Shown: positions 32,793 to 42,059, counted from the stretch's first letter. The stretch is 64,000 bases of DNA from JAXGMV01 sp040772085 (GCA_040772085.1 JAXGYU010000001.1:2618774-2682773), one strand, 5' to 3'. The notes: generated by a model from the sequence alone, not told the origin. Numbers and translations: made by a program.

Positions 32793-35252
32793 TTAGTTTG
32801 AGACTCCTTTTTGTTCAGTCCAGAATCGTTCCATCATCATTTTCATATGTCTGTTTTCAGGTTTCTCAAGCGCCGGATCGTCCTTGAAGAGCGCCTGCGC
32901 CTGCGCCCGCGCCTGTTCAATCAGCCTGACATCCATCAGGTCAGCCATCTGCAGGTCAGCGAAACCGGATTGACGCTCACCCAGAAATTCACCGGGACCG
33001 CGCTGTTCGAGGTCTTTTTGCGCCAGGACAAAACCATCGGTTGTCTGAGCCATGACCATCAGGCGCTCATTCTCGAGGGCATTTTCATTTTCAGGCACCA
33101 GCAGGCAGTAGGATTGCGCGCTGCCTCTGCCGACCCGTCCACGCAGTTGGTGCAATTGCGCCAGTCCGAATCGGTTGGCGCCTTCGACCATCATGACGGT
33201 GGCGTTAGGAACATCAACGCCCACTTCAATGACCGTCGTAGAAACCAGGATTTTGTAATGTCCGGCGCGGAACTCAGCCATGACCTGCTCTTTTTCATCC
33301 GGCTTCATCCTGCCATGCAACAATCCCACTTCGTGCTGTGGGAAGATATCATTTTTCAAACGCTCGTACTCGGCCGTGGCGGCTTTGCGTTCGGTCTCAT
33401 CCTCAGCCGCGTCGATCAATGGATAGATGACGTATGCCTGATAGCCCGCGTCAATTTGCTTGTTGATCAGGTCATATGCCCGGTTGATCTCGATTGGATG
33501 CAGCACGTGGGTGCTGACCGGCTGCCTGCCTGCCGGCATCTCATCCAGCAAGGTCAGGTCAAGGTCGCCATAGACGGTCAGCGCCAGTGAGCGAGGGATC
33601 GGCGTGGCGGTCATAACCAGCAGATGCGGGTTGTTGCCCTTGCCGCGCAGAATGTTGCGCTGCTCGACACCGAAGCGGTGCTGCTCGTCAACGATCGCGA
33701 GCTGCAGATTGGAAAAAGTGATCGGGTCCTCAAGCAAGGCATGCGTGCCGATAATCAGCTTGATTTCACCGGCGGCGAGTTTCTCACGAATTTCAGCTTT
33801 CTCCGCCTCACGCGTGCTGCCAACCAGTAAAGCGATCTCTTCTGGCTTGAGCCAGGGTTCATGGGAGGCGCTGTCCGTCATCACGGTCAGCAGATTGTGA
33901 TAGTGCTGCTCGGCCAGAATACTCGTCGGCGCCATCAGGACACTTTGGGCGTTATTCGACGCGATTACCAGGATGGCAGCCGCGGCTACGATCGTTTTAC
34001 CCGAGCCGACATCTCCCTGCAGCAAGCGGTTCATCGGTCTGCCTGAGGAGAGATCAGCCCGCAGCTCATTAATGGCGTTGACCTGAGCGCCGGTAAGCTG
34101 GTAGGGCAGTCCTCCGGAGAACGAGGACATCATCTCATCACTAATGGCAAATTTCTCTGCCTGCAGCCCTTCCCAGGCAACCTTCTGGCTCTGAACGCCG
34201 AGTTGCAGCATGAATATTTCATCGAAAGCCAGGCGGTGCAGCGCTTTTGACAGCAGCTCGTTGCTGGAGGGGAAATGTACCTGCGTCAGCGCCGTCGGCA
34301 AATCGATCAGGCTGGCGTCATTACGGATGTTAGCCGGCAGGTACTCTGGTGTGCGCGGCGCCCAGTAGTTGATGGTCTGGTACATCGCCCGCCTGACAAT
34401 GTTCTGCGTCAGCTTGGCTGTCAGCGGGTAGACCGGCACGATGCGGTTGGTATGCAGGTGCTCGCGTTCAAGTTCTTCAAAAGCGGGGTTATTGATCACC
34501 AACCGGCCAAGGTACATGTCTATTTTGCCGGAAACAACGATCTGCATTTTGGGCGCCAGTTTGGTGGAGATCCAGCGCTGGTTGAACCAGGTCAGGCGTA
34601 ATTTGCCGGTGCCATCGAAGATGACGGCCTCGGTCACAGTCTGACCGCGACGCTGCAAATTGCGTGTGTCAACAGCCTCGACCACGCCGATCACTGTCAC
34701 CACGTCACCATATTTCAACTTGTTGATTGTTTTCAACTGGCTGTAGTCGTCATAGCGTCGCGGGAAGAAGTACAGGAGGTCGCCTAAAGTCTCACAGCCG
34801 AGAGCCTTGAATTTCTCCGCGTTCGCAGGACCAACACCGTGGAGCACGGTGAGCGGTGCGGCAAGTCCCGGGTTGCTGCTTGCGGGTCTGGCAGCAGGCC
34901 GGTCTTCGGTCTCTTTCTGAGCTGGCAAACTGGACTTCTCCAATTCAGGGAAACTCTCATCGGCGATCTGGTCGAGCTCGTCGGCACTGTTTTTCAGTCC
35001 GCTCTGCAAGCGTTTGATGATGCCAAGCAGCTTCTGGATACTCTCTTTGCGGGCGGCGATATCCTGAGCGCCATAGGCATTCATCAGTTCACTGACGCTG
35101 CCAACTTCCTCTGTCGAGAGTCCGGCTTTCCTGGCATCTGCCTGCCAGGTCGGAACGATCTTCTCCAGTCCGCCAACGATAGCGCGGTTATCAAATCCGC
35201 GGTCAATTTCAAGTTTTAAGAATTTTTGATATTTGTGGAATTCTGCACCCAT
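32793..35252 (-). CDS. recG: ATP-dependent DNA helicase RecG
   Basis: An 819-residue helicase for stalled forks and Holliday junctions. An N-terminal extension of about 130 residues, rich in charged helices, precedes a wedge/OB domain (about 130-340). The helicase core follows, with Walker A GDVGSGKT, DEQHRFG in place of the usual DExH, MTATPIPR, and motif VI LHQLRGRVGRG. The ATG at 35252 begins the long form. The extension is more than most RecG proteins carry (about 690 residues). It follows fakB by 64 bases. Confidence 0.95.
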   Translation of the reverse strand: MGAEFHKYQKFLKLEIDRGFDNRAIVGGLEKIVPTWQADARKAGLSTEEVGSVSELMNAYGAQDIAARKESIQKLLGIIKRLQSGLKNSADELDQIADESFPELEKSSLPAQKETEDRPAARPASSNPGLAAPLTVLHGVGPANAEKFKALGCETLGDLLYFFPRRYDDYSQLKTINKLKYGDVVTVIGVVEAVDTRNLQRRGQTVTEAVIFDGTGKLRLTWFNQRWISTKLAPKMQIVVSGKIDMYLGRLVINNPAFEELEREHLHTNRIVPVYPLTAKLTQNIVRRAMYQTINYWAPRTPEYLPANIRNDASLIDLPTALTQVHFPSSNELLSKALHRLAFDEIFMLQLGVQSQKVAWEGLQAEKFAISDEMMSSFSGGLPYQLTGAQVNAINELRADLSSGRPMNRLLQGDVGSGKTIVAAAAILVIASNNAQSVLMAPTSILAEQHYHNLLTVMTDSASHEPWLKPEEIALLVGSTREAEKAEIREKLAAGEIKLIIGTHALLEDPITFSNLQLAIVDEQHRFGVEQRNILRGKGNNPHLLVMTATPIPRSLALTVYGDLDLTLLDEMPAGRQPVSTHVLHPIEINRAYDLINKQIDAGYQAYVIYPLIDAAEDETERKAATAEYERLKNDIFPQHEVGLLHGRMKPDEKEQVMAEFRAGHYKILVSTTVIEVGVDVPNATVMMVEGANRFGLAQLHQLRGRVGRGSAQSYCLLVPENENALENERLMVMAQTTDGFVLAQKDLEQRGPGEFLGERQSGFADLQMADLMDVRLIEQARAQAQALFKDDPALEKPENRHMKMMMERFWTEQKGVSN

Positions 35253-35316
35253 GCGCTAATTTTACCCTAAAGCGAATCGGGTTTTCGCTGGAGAAAGACT
35301 GAAATAAGCAGAAAAT

Positions 35317-36168
35317 TTACTTCTCGATGACGAAGAGGCCGGTCGCGTTTGGTCCGAAAAGGCTGGCTGTCGCGGGGTTGAGCAGGTGTTTGGTGAATGG
35401 TGTCTCACTCAGTTGCGGCGGGATGTTTTCTTTGAAAAGTTTCAGATCGTGAGGGCTGGTATTGCTGCCATGCAGCAGCGCGATGTGTTCGACCCGGTCG
35501 AATTCCTCCAGAAATTCCTGCAGGTAGGCCGTAGCATGCCGGATGCTTTTGAACTTCTCGAGCGGAACGAGCGCGCCGTCTTCGATCGAAAAGATCGGGA
35601 AGATGCCCGTCATCTCGACGATCGTCGCCTGGGCATGGTCCAGCAGACCATTTTGATAGAGGTATGATGCGGCTGGGGTGCAGATGATGGCGTACATCTT
35701 CACTATCCTGCTGCGCACCAGCCGCTCTATCTCAGCCGGCTGAATGCCGCTCTCAGCCAGGCCGGCAGCAAATTCAACCAGAAACCCTAACCCGGCGGAG
35801 GTTGAGCGCGCGTCGATCAAATGCAGGGGAATACGCAGCCCGGCGCTCGCGACCGCGTCCTCGGCATTTTGATACATTTTGGTCAGACCACTGCTGCTGA
35901 ATATGCCGATGATGACATCGTGATCTCTGGCCAGTTTAATAAAATACTCTTCCAGTTGGGCGGGTGCAGGCGGCGCGAGTTTGATCGTGTTCTTGTTATC
36001 CAGCGCTTTGGGGAAAATAATTTTAGGCTGGTCGTCCGCTTGCACCGGCTTATTATTTTGCAGGATCTCGAACGGAATGACCGACACTCGTTCCTGCCCC
36101 GCAAAGCGAGCAGTCGGAAACTGAACAGTGGAATCGGTGACGACAGCGATCGAAGTCACGAAGGTCAC
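35317..36168 (-). CDS. DegV-family fatty-acid-binding protein (FakB-type)
   Basis: A 283-residue DegV-fold protein, the lipid-carrying partner in fatty-acid kinase systems. It opens with VVTDSTVQFP, has IFSSSGLTKMYQNA, the DARSTSAGLGFL lipid-binding block and the C-terminal ALLHGSN. FakB presents a fatty acid to FakA for phosphorylation, and the acyl-phosphate feeds phospholipid synthesis. The GTG start at 36168 overlaps the fakA stop as GTGA. A matching plsX is present at 57.6 kb. Confidence 0.9.
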   Translation of the reverse strand: MTFVTSIAVVTDSTVQFPTARFAGQERVSVIPFEILQNNKPVQADDQPKIIFPKALDNKNTIKLAPPAPAQLEEYFIKLARDHDVIIGIFSSSGLTKMYQNAEDAVASAGLRIPLHLIDARSTSAGLGFLVEFAAGLAESGIQPAEIERLVRSRIVKMYAIICTPAASYLYQNGLLDHAQATIVEMTGIFPIFSIEDGALVPLEKFKSIRHATAYLQEFLEEFDRVEHIALLHGSNTSPHDLKLFKENIPPQLSETPFTKHLLNPATASLFGPNATGLFVIEK

Positions 36169-37838
36169 TCGACAGAAATGATGTATTGGTAATACGGCTG
36201 ACCGCCGTACTGAATCTCTATCTCATGGCTGCTGTATTGTTCTTTGACCTTCGCCATGATCTGCTCGGCTTCTTCCTTCTCCAGTGATTTGCCTTCATAG
36301 AATGTGATCCGTTCCTTTTCAGAAGCTCTGGATTTCTCAAGGAACTCCATCACCGCATCAGAGAGTGTTTCGTAGGAACCGATCAAATCACCATTGTAGA
36401 TGGCGATGATCGAATCTTTTTCGACCGTGATATTGTTGATTTCGGCGCTGCGGCTGGCATGGGTGATCTCACCGGTTTCAACTTCTGTGAGCGCCGCGGT
36501 CATCTCCTCAGCGACCTTCGTGATGTCGCCTTCCGGCTCATATTGCAGCATGGCGCTGAAGCCTTGCGGTACGTTTTTAGTGGCGATGACCTCAACCTGT
36601 TTCACCGAAAGCTGTTTGGCAGTATTGGCAGCGAGGATAATGTTCTTGTTGTTGGGCAGAATGATGATCTTGTTTGTCGGCAGATCTTCAAAGGCAGCGA
36701 CGATTTCCTCCGTGCTGGGGTTCATCGTCTGACCGCCTTCGATGATGGCGGCGACGCCCAGGCTGGCAAAAATTTTGGATATGCCCGGGCCGGGTGAGAC
36801 CGCGACGACCGCGATTTCATCCGGGTTGATCTCGCTGATGTACTTCTTGTAATCTTCCTCTGCAGCGGCGAATCCTTCCACCATCTCCATCAGATTTTCG
36901 ATGTACACCTTGCTGATCCGACCGACGCTCATGACGTAGTCGATTGGGGCGTAACGTTTGTCAGCGGCGACGTGGATGTGCATGCGATAGATGCCATCCC
37001 CTTCGCCGATTTGGACCGATGTACCAATCTCCTCAAGCCTCTCGTAGAAATCAGGCAGCTGCAGCTCGGGGTTCGGCGCGAAGTCGATCACAACCTCATA
37101 GTCCTGACCGGGTTCGACACTGTCATGGCTCGACTGGAGATCAAGGGTCGGGTGGACTTCCACATGCGACTCAAGTTCGCTGATGGTTTTTCCCTGCAAA
37201 TAACGCAGCATACCTTCGAGGATGATCAGCAGCCCTTTGCCGCCCGAATCAACCACTTTTGCCTGCTTGAGGATTGGCAGAAGTTCAGGCGTACGTTCGA
37301 CGGACTCCTCCGCGGCTGTGACCAGTTTTTCAAGGAAGAAGCACAGGTCCTCTGTTTCCTCGGCAATGGTTTCAGCGGCGGCTGCCATGTCTTTCGCGAC
37401 GGTCAGGATCGTTCCTTCGACCGGTTTGACCACCCCTTTATAGGCGGTGTTTCTGGCTTCAGCCAGGGCTGCAGCCAGGAGCTTCGCGTCCAATATCGGC
37501 GCGTTGTCAATGGCGCGGGAGAAACCACGCCAGAGCTGTGAGAGGATCACACCGGAATTACCACGGGCGCCCATCAGAGCGCCGCGGGCGATAGCCTGAC
37601 AAACCTTGCCGATATTCTGCTCGGTATCATTTCCGTTGACTGACTCTGAGAGAGCCGATTGCATCGTGAGCAGCATGTTTGTGCCGGTATCCCCATCCGG
37701 AACTGGAAACACGTTGAGCGAATTGACAACTTGCTGATTCGTTTTCAGCCACTGCATGCCGGCATTGGCAAGCGTCTTGAACTCTTCTCCATTCACCGTC
37801 AGACATTTTTCATTTTGAACTTGGGCGGTCTTTTGCAT
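36165..37838 (-). CDS. fakA: Fatty-acid kinase catalytic subunit (DhaL/DAK2 domain)
   Basis: A 557-residue protein with an N-terminal DhaL kinase domain (1-210) showing FPVPDGDTGTNM and GARGNSGVILSQLWRG. A middle YloV-type domain of about 300 residues follows. The kinase phosphorylates the fatty acid held by FakB. In Bacillus the equivalent gene lies next to asp23 and rpmB, as here. The ATG is at 37838. Asp23 is 35 bases upstream and FakB overlaps downstream by 4 bp, so the three make a transcription unit that continues to recG. Confidence 0.92.
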   Translation of the reverse strand: MQKTAQVQNEKCLTVNGEEFKTLANAGMQWLKTNQQVVNSLNVFPVPDGDTGTNMLLTMQSALSESVNGNDTEQNIGKVCQAIARGALMGARGNSGVILSQLWRGFSRAIDNAPILDAKLLAAALAEARNTAYKGVVKPVEGTILTVAKDMAAAAETIAEETEDLCFFLEKLVTAAEESVERTPELLPILKQAKVVDSGGKGLLIILEGMLRYLQGKTISELESHVEVHPTLDLQSSHDSVEPGQDYEVVIDFAPNPELQLPDFYERLEEIGTSVQIGEGDGIYRMHIHVAADKRYAPIDYVMSVGRISKVYIENLMEMVEGFAAAEEDYKKYISEINPDEIAVVAVSPGPGISKIFASLGVAAIIEGGQTMNPSTEEIVAAFEDLPTNKIIILPNNKNIILAANTAKQLSVKQVEVIATKNVPQGFSAMLQYEPEGDITKVAEEMTAALTEVETGEITHASRSAEINNITVEKDSIIAIYNGDLIGSYETLSDAVMEFLEKSRASEKERITFYEGKSLEKEEAEQIMAKVKEQYSSHEIEIQYGGQPYYQYIISVE

Positions 37839-37873
37839 TTAATCTCCAGGCCAATACGGTTTTTGGCGAAAAG

Positions 37874-38230
37874 TTAATTCTGATTGCTGACCCGCAAACC
37901 GCGGACATGCACGTTCACGGCTTTCACAGGAATGCCGATTGTGTTCTCAATCGTGTAGCGGACGCTCGAAGCGACACTATTCGCAACGGATTTGATGCGG
38001 GTGCCATATTCGATGATAATGTACAGGTCAACAGTCACACCATCAGACTCGAAACGCGTATCTACGCCAAGAGCCGGATCCTTGACCAGGACATTCGCCA
38101 GGCCGGTGGCCAGATTTTTTGGCGCCAGACCAACGACCCCATAGGACTGGATCGCTGACTGAAATGCAACGGTCGCAATTGCCCGATGGGAGATATAGAT
38201 GTTGCCGTGGGGATTATCCGTTTTGTCCAT
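37874..38230 (-). CDS. Asp23/Gls24 family envelope-stress protein
   Basis: A 118-residue Asp23-domain protein with HRAIATVAFQSAIQSYGVVGLAP, VKDPALGVDTRFESDGVTVDLYIIIEYG and VNVHVRGL. Members associate with the membrane through partners and support envelope homeostasis. It is the first gene of the asp23-fakA-fakB-recG-coaD series. GAGAGGAT is 7 bases before the ATG at 38230. It is divergent from rpmB. Confidence 0.93.
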   Translation of the reverse strand: MDKTDNPHGNIYISHRAIATVAFQSAIQSYGVVGLAPKNLATGLANVLVKDPALGVDTRFESDGVTVDLYIIIEYGTRIKSVANSVASSVRYTIENTIGIPVKAVNVHVRGLRVSNQN

Positions 38231-38281
38231 TACTTGATCCTCTCGTGTAATAACCTTTTTTATGACTGCAGGTTACGTTTA

Positions 38282-38310
38282 TTGAAAATGATAATTATTT
38301 GTGGTAGAAT
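38282..38310 (+). promoter_or_regulatory. Promoter of rpmB
   Basis: TTGAAA (38282-38287), 17-base spacer, TAGAAT (38305-38310). The expected start is about 38317, giving a 50-base leader. Confidence 0.75.
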
Positions 38311-38367
38311 TGCCTCTTGCTTGTTGAAAACCAGTACGCGTGCGCGAGATTGAAAGGATAACTTATC

Positions 38368-38550
38368 ATGGCTAAGTGTGAAAAATGCGGAAAAACAACG
38401 ACTTTTGGTCATAACCGAAGCTTCTCTCTACGGGCAACAAACCGTGAGTTCAAACCGAACCTGCAGCGTGTTTCCATTCTGGAAAACGGTCGTTTGGTTC
38501 GCAAGGTTATGTGCGCCAGCTGCATCCGTACCATCTCAAAATCCAAGTAA
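38368..38550 (+). CDS. rpmB: 50S ribosomal protein L28 (zinc-binding form)
   Basis: A 60-residue L28 with four cysteines, Cys4, Cys7, Cys49 and Cys52, in CEKCGK and MCASC, making it the zinc-binding (C+) form. The body includes GHNRSFSLRATNREFKPNLQRV. GAAAGGATAACTTATC precedes the ATG. It is a single gene with its own promoter and a strong terminator, and lies divergent to asp23. Confidence 0.96.
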   Translation: MAKCEKCGKTTTFGHNRSFSLRATNREFKPNLQRVSILENGRLVRKVMCASCIRTISKSK

Positions 38551-38574
38551 ATCCTTCTTCTCTTCCGACATATC

Positions 38575-38601
38575 AAGTCACGGCAACCGCCGTGACTTTT
38601 T
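38575..38601 (+). terminator. Terminator of rpmB
   Basis: AAGTCACGGC (38575-38584) pairs with GCCGTGACTT (38589-38598), 10 bp with an AACC loop and a T tract. It just touches the last base of convergent rpe. Confidence 0.9.
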
Positions 38602-39265
38602 ATTTGGCCGCCTGTCGCAACGCGGCGACGGCGGATGAAATCCCATCCGGGTGGTGAAAAATATATGAAGCTGAAACGAAATTGCTGGCTCCGGCCAGGC
38701 GGCAGGCAGCAATCGTCTGATCTGTGATCCCGCCGTCGACCTGAATGGGGATCTCCAACCCCAGTGATTCCAGCATGCCGGCTATGGCGGCAATCTTGGC
38801 AGGGGCGCTCTTGATAAATTTTTGCCCTGAGAAACCCGGATTGACGCTCATCACCAGCACCATGTCAACATCCGGCAGGATCTCCGCCAAAGCGTTGGCG
38901 GGCGTGCCGGGGTTGCTCACGACCGTTGCCTTGCAACCGTGATCGTGAATCGACTGGACGAGTTTGTGGATGTGCGGTTGGTTCTCTACGTGCACTCCAA
39001 TATAATCCGCACCGGCTTTGGCGAAAGGCGGGATGAATTCCTGAGGGTTGGTGATCATCAGATGCACGTCGAGCGGCAGAGCTGTGATCTTGCGGATAGT
39101 CTCGGCGATGAAGGGTCCCATGGTGATGTTAGGGACAAAATGGCCGTCCATGACATCGATGTGAAACCAGTCGACACCGGCTTCTTCAGCGGCACGGATA
39201 TCGCGCTCGAGGCAGGCGAAGTTCGCGGAAAGCAGTGAGGCAGAGAGCGTGATCTGACCGTTCAT
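38600..39265 (-). CDS. rpe: Ribulose-phosphate 3-epimerase
   Basis: A 221-residue TIM-barrel enzyme of the pentose phosphate route. ASLLSANF, HIDVMDGHFVPNITMG (metal ligands), MITNPQEFI, MSVNPGFSGQKF and VDGGI are all present. It overlaps the kinase upstream by 4 bp (ATGA). In Firmicutes a protein kinase, an RsgA GTPase and rpe lie together next to rpmB, and here the GTPase is absent. Confidence 0.95.
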   Translation of the reverse strand: MNGQITLSASLLSANFACLERDIRAAEEAGVDWFHIDVMDGHFVPNITMGPFIAETIRKITALPLDVHLMITNPQEFIPPFAKAGADYIGVHVENQPHIHKLVQSIHDHGCKATVVSNPGTPANALAEILPDVDMVLVMSVNPGFSGQKFIKSAPAKIAAIAGMLESLGLEIPIQVDGGITDQTIAACRLAGASNFVSASYIFHHPDGISSAVAALRQAAK

Positions 39266-40416
39266 GGCAAGCCTCCGGGGTTCAGAGAGAGCCAGATATA
39301 GAGCCAGAAAGGCACCAACCCGGCGACCAGCACAACAGCCAGGAGAGTCAAGAGGATCGTCTTCCAGTCATACTCTGGCTGCCGTTCGACCGGACGCGCT
39401 GGCCGGAGCGGGGCTTGAACGGGCACATGGGTCTCACGAGGGATGACCTTGACCGGCTCAGGCTTTGGCTGGGGTACAGGCTGGGCTTGCTCGAGCTGAA
39501 AGCGTTCGGTAATTGGTTCGTTGTACGCCCGGTTGACCGATTCTTTGAGCGGATTGATCCGTCCGGAATTCTCTTCAGGCTTATAAAAGGTGGACAGGAT
39601 TCTGCCCAATTGATCGGTCGTGCGGTAGCGCGCGGCAGGTTCCTTGGCAAGAACTTTGAGCATGATCTGCTCGAGCGCGGGGCTGATTTGCGGATTAAGC
39701 TGACGCGGAGGCGTGGGCTGAACCTCCTTATGCATCCGGATCAATTCCTGCGGGTCATCGGAGTCAAACGGCAATTGGTTGGTCAGCATCTCGTACATAA
39801 TCACGCCCAGACCGTAGACGTCCGACGCCGGTGAGGGCGCCAGACCCTGCGCCTGCTCAGGGGAGAGGTAGTGCGGTGACCCCCAGATCACGTCGCTTTG
39901 CTCATCGGGGTTGATTGACGAGAGCGCGCGGGCGATGCCAAAATCAGTCACTTTCAGCCGGCCGTCAGGCGTCACCAGCATGTTATGCGGTTTGATATCA
40001 CAGTGCACCAGTCCGGCGCGATGCGCGTAACCGATGCCGGAGCACGCCTGAATCAACAATGACAGACTTTCATCCATCGAGGTAATGGTGCGCTTCTTGA
40101 GGATAGATTTGAGATTCATTCCCGGCACATATTCCATCACAATGAACAGCCGACCCTGGTCAAAGCCAAAGTCGTGAACGGTCACGATGTTGGGATGCGA
40201 GAGGTTGGCGGCAGCGCGCGCTTCCTGGCGGAAACGTTCGCGAAACGCGTCATTATTCGAATAATCTTCACGCAGGATTTTGACGGCAACAAAGCGTTCC
40301 AGCATCAGGTCGCGGGCTTGATAAACCACTGCCATGCCACCGCTGCCGAGCGTTTTGAGCAATTGATATCTATTACCTAGCAATGGAGCCGCGGTATTCT
40401 GGTCGTTCATCGTCAT
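39262..40416 (-). CDS. Ser/Thr protein kinase (PknB-like) with C-terminal membrane anchor
   Basis: A 384-residue Hanks-type kinase. Glycine loop GSGGMAVVY at 24-32, catalytic Lys46, HCDIKPHN with Asp140, Lys142 and Asn145, and DFG with Asp158. The HRD arginine is Cys139, a non-RD form. The kinase domain ends about 285, followed by a Pro/Gln-rich linker, then a transmembrane helix (about 355-375) and only a few outer residues, so the PASTA sensor domains of PknB are missing. The ATG is at 40416, with a second ATG at 40410. A TATAAT lies 6 bases before it, compatible with a leaderless transcript. Confidence 0.93.
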   Translation of the reverse strand: MTMNDQNTAAPLLGNRYQLLKTLGSGGMAVVYQARDLMLERFVAVKILREDYSNNDAFRERFRQEARAAANLSHPNIVTVHDFGFDQGRLFIVMEYVPGMNLKSILKKRTITSMDESLSLLIQACSGIGYAHRAGLVHCDIKPHNMLVTPDGRLKVTDFGIARALSSINPDEQSDVIWGSPHYLSPEQAQGLAPSPASDVYGLGVIMYEMLTNQLPFDSDDPQELIRMHKEVQPTPPRQLNPQISPALEQIMLKVLAKEPAARYRTTDQLGRILSTFYKPEENSGRINPLKESVNRAYNEPITERFQLEQAQPVPQPKPEPVKVIPRETHVPVQAPLRPARPVERQPEYDWKTILLTLLAVVLVAGLVPFWLYIWLSLNPGGLP

Positions 40417-40422
40417 CGACGG

Positions 40423-40428
40423 ATTATA
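40423..40428 (-). promoter_or_regulatory. Candidate -10 element for the kinase gene (leaderless)
   Basis: A perfect TATAAT on the minus strand is only 6 bases from the ATG at 40416, so transcription would begin at the start codon. The -35 is weak. Confidence 0.45.
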
Positions 40429-40464
40429 TCATACCGACCTTTTTTGCCGTCATGAGCTATCGCT

Positions 40465-40470
40465 TATAAT
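40465..40470 (+). promoter_or_regulatory. Candidate -10 element for the Ca2+/H+ exchanger gene
   Basis: TATAAT 30 bases before the ATG at 40500, with TTGCCG 15 bases upstream as a poor -35. Confidence 0.4.
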
Positions 40471-40499
40471 AGGCTCGAAAACCAATTTTGGCAGGTCTT

Positions 40500-41564
40500 A
40501 TGAAATATATCAAAGAACATCCCATCGACCTATTGCTGATCGCGCTGCCGCTTGTGCTGGTATTGCGCGCCATGAATGCCTCGGCAATCGTGATTTTCAT
40601 CGTCTCTGCTGTCGGCCTGATACCGCTGGCCGGGCTGATCGGACGCTCAACGGAAGCGTTGGCAGTCTATACCGGTCCGAAAATCGGCGGACTGCTCAAC
40701 GCCACACTCGGCAACGCCGCCGAGCTGATCATCACCATCATCGCGATCAAGGAAGGCTTGCTGGAGCTGGTTAAAGCCTCCATCACCGGATCCGTCCTGG
40801 GCAACCTGCTGCTCGTTCTGGGCATGGCAATGCTGCTCGGCGGATTTAAGCATGGCGTTCAGGTTTTTGACAAGCGACAGGCGATGACGAACGCCATTTT
40901 GATGATTATTTCGGTCATTGCCTTGCTGATCCCTTCTGTTTTCAGCCATACCATCGGCGCTGAAACGAGCATGAAGGTTGAGGCGCTCAGCCTCGGTGTC
41001 GCGGCGATGATGATCCTGCTCTATGTCTTTGGGCTGATCTATTCCTTCAGGCACAATCAGCCGGCAGGCGTGGTGCCCGAAACCGTGCCCCATACACCTG
41101 AATGGTCCAAGAAGGTTTCGCTGGTCGTTCTGGGGTTGGCAACCGTCGGCGTCGTGATCATGTCCGAGATCCTCGTCGGCGAGGTCGAGCATGTGACCAA
41201 AGCCTTCGGTCTGTCCGAATTTTTCATTGGCGTCATTCTGATCCCAATTGTTGGTAATGTGGCCGAGCATCTCGTCGCTGTACAGGTAGCCACCCGCAAT
41301 AAAATGGACCTGAGCGTTGAGATCGCGGTGTCCTCATCCCTGCAGATCGCCTTATTCGTCGCACCTATCCTGGTCTTCATCAGCCTGCTGATGGGTAACC
41401 CGATGAACCTGATTTTCAACCAATTTGAATTGATTGCCATTGGTTGTGCGATAATAATTACAGCCATGGTCTCCGCTGACGGCGAGTCGAATTGGTTGGA
41501 AGGGCTTTCACTGGTTGCCGTTTATATCCTCCTGGGGCTGGCATTCTTCCTGATGCCGGCATAG
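40500..41564 (+). CDS. Calcium/proton exchanger (CAX family)
   Basis: A 354-residue membrane protein with 11 predicted hydrophobic segments. The two alpha repeats are plain: GNAAELIITIIAIKEG in the first half and GNVAEHLVAVQVATRNKM with SVSSSLQIA-like (AVSSSLQIALFVAP) in the second. It should export Ca2+ in exchange for protons. The ATG at 40500 follows GCAGG. It is preferred to the TTG at 40488. A small SH3b gene starts 4 bases after the stop, so they are cotranscribed. Confidence 0.94.
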   Translation: MKYIKEHPIDLLLIALPLVLVLRAMNASAIVIFIVSAVGLIPLAGLIGRSTEALAVYTGPKIGGLLNATLGNAAELIITIIAIKEGLLELVKASITGSVLGNLLLVLGMAMLLGGFKHGVQVFDKRQAMTNAILMIISVIALLIPSVFSHTIGAETSMKVEALSLGVAAMMILLYVFGLIYSFRHNQPAGVVPETVPHTPEWSKKVSLVVLGLATVGVVIMSEILVGEVEHVTKAFGLSEFFIGVILIPIVGNVAEHLVAVQVATRNKMDLSVEIAVSSSLQIALFVAPILVFISLLMGNPMNLIFNQFELIAIGCAIIITAMVSADGESNWLEGLSLVAVYILLGLAFFLMPA

Positions 41565-41568
41565 AAAA

Positions 41569-42045
41569 ATGAACAGAGACGATTCAATTGTCAATATCAA
41601 GGTCATCCTGGCAGGCATTGGACTGGGAATAGTCCTGTGCGTAGCCGGTGTGATTTTCGTGCTGGCAATGAAACCTCTGCCGAAACCGGGTAACACACAG
41701 GCGACCGCCATCCTGGAAGTCCGGACGATGCTGCCGAATACAGTAACAGCGGACGCCGGAGAGGCGCTTTCCCTGACCGCTTCGCCCGTACCGCAAGGCG
41801 AAGGCAAATTCGCCATCGGTGCCTTCGTGCAGGTTGTGAATACTGGCGGGAAAGGATTGCAGATCCGGTCTGGCGCGGGTGTTGAGAATCCGCCCAATTT
41901 CCTCGCCATGGATGCCGAGGTCTTCGAAGTCAAAGACGGGCCTGTCGAAAGAGATGGCTACACCTGGTGGTATCTGACCGCGCCGTATGACAGCACGCGT
42001 GCCGGCTGGGCGGCCGATTCTTTCCTTGACCTGGTGATCCAGTGA
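41569..42045 (+). CDS. Membrane-anchored SH3b-domain protein
   Basis: 158 residues with one N-terminal transmembrane helix (about 10-34) and a C-terminal bacterial SH3 domain (about 82-156) containing GLQIRSGAGVENP, RDGYTWWYL and GWAADSFLDL. SH3b domains often bind cell-wall material, so an outer, wall-associated part is likely. It sits between the exchanger and the response regulator. Its in-frame end reaches the GTGA where the longer regulator reading begins. Confidence 0.78.
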   Translation: MNRDDSIVNIKVILAGIGLGIVLCVAGVIFVLAMKPLPKPGNTQATAILEVRTMLPNTVTADAGEALSLTASPVPQGEGKFAIGAFVQVVNTGGKGLQIRSGAGVENPPNFLAMDAEVFEVKDGPVERDGYTWWYLTAPYDSTRAGWAADSFLDLVIQ

Positions 42046-42059
42046 ACGCGAGGAATGCC

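Noticed and set aside
32811..33590. Antisense ORF inside recG (259 aa)
   Set aside because: Same reason as other shadows: no start signal and no family resemblance.
36972..37541. Long ORF opposite fakA (189 aa)
   Set aside because: It lies wholly on the antisense strand of a well-conserved gene, with no domain and no ribosome-binding site. It is a shadow of high G+C coding sequence.
42042..42059. Longer start for the response regulator (GTG 42042)
   Set aside because: The GTGA overlap is attractive but GAGG 6 bases before the ATG at 42060 is better placed, and the first six residues are not part of the receiver domain.
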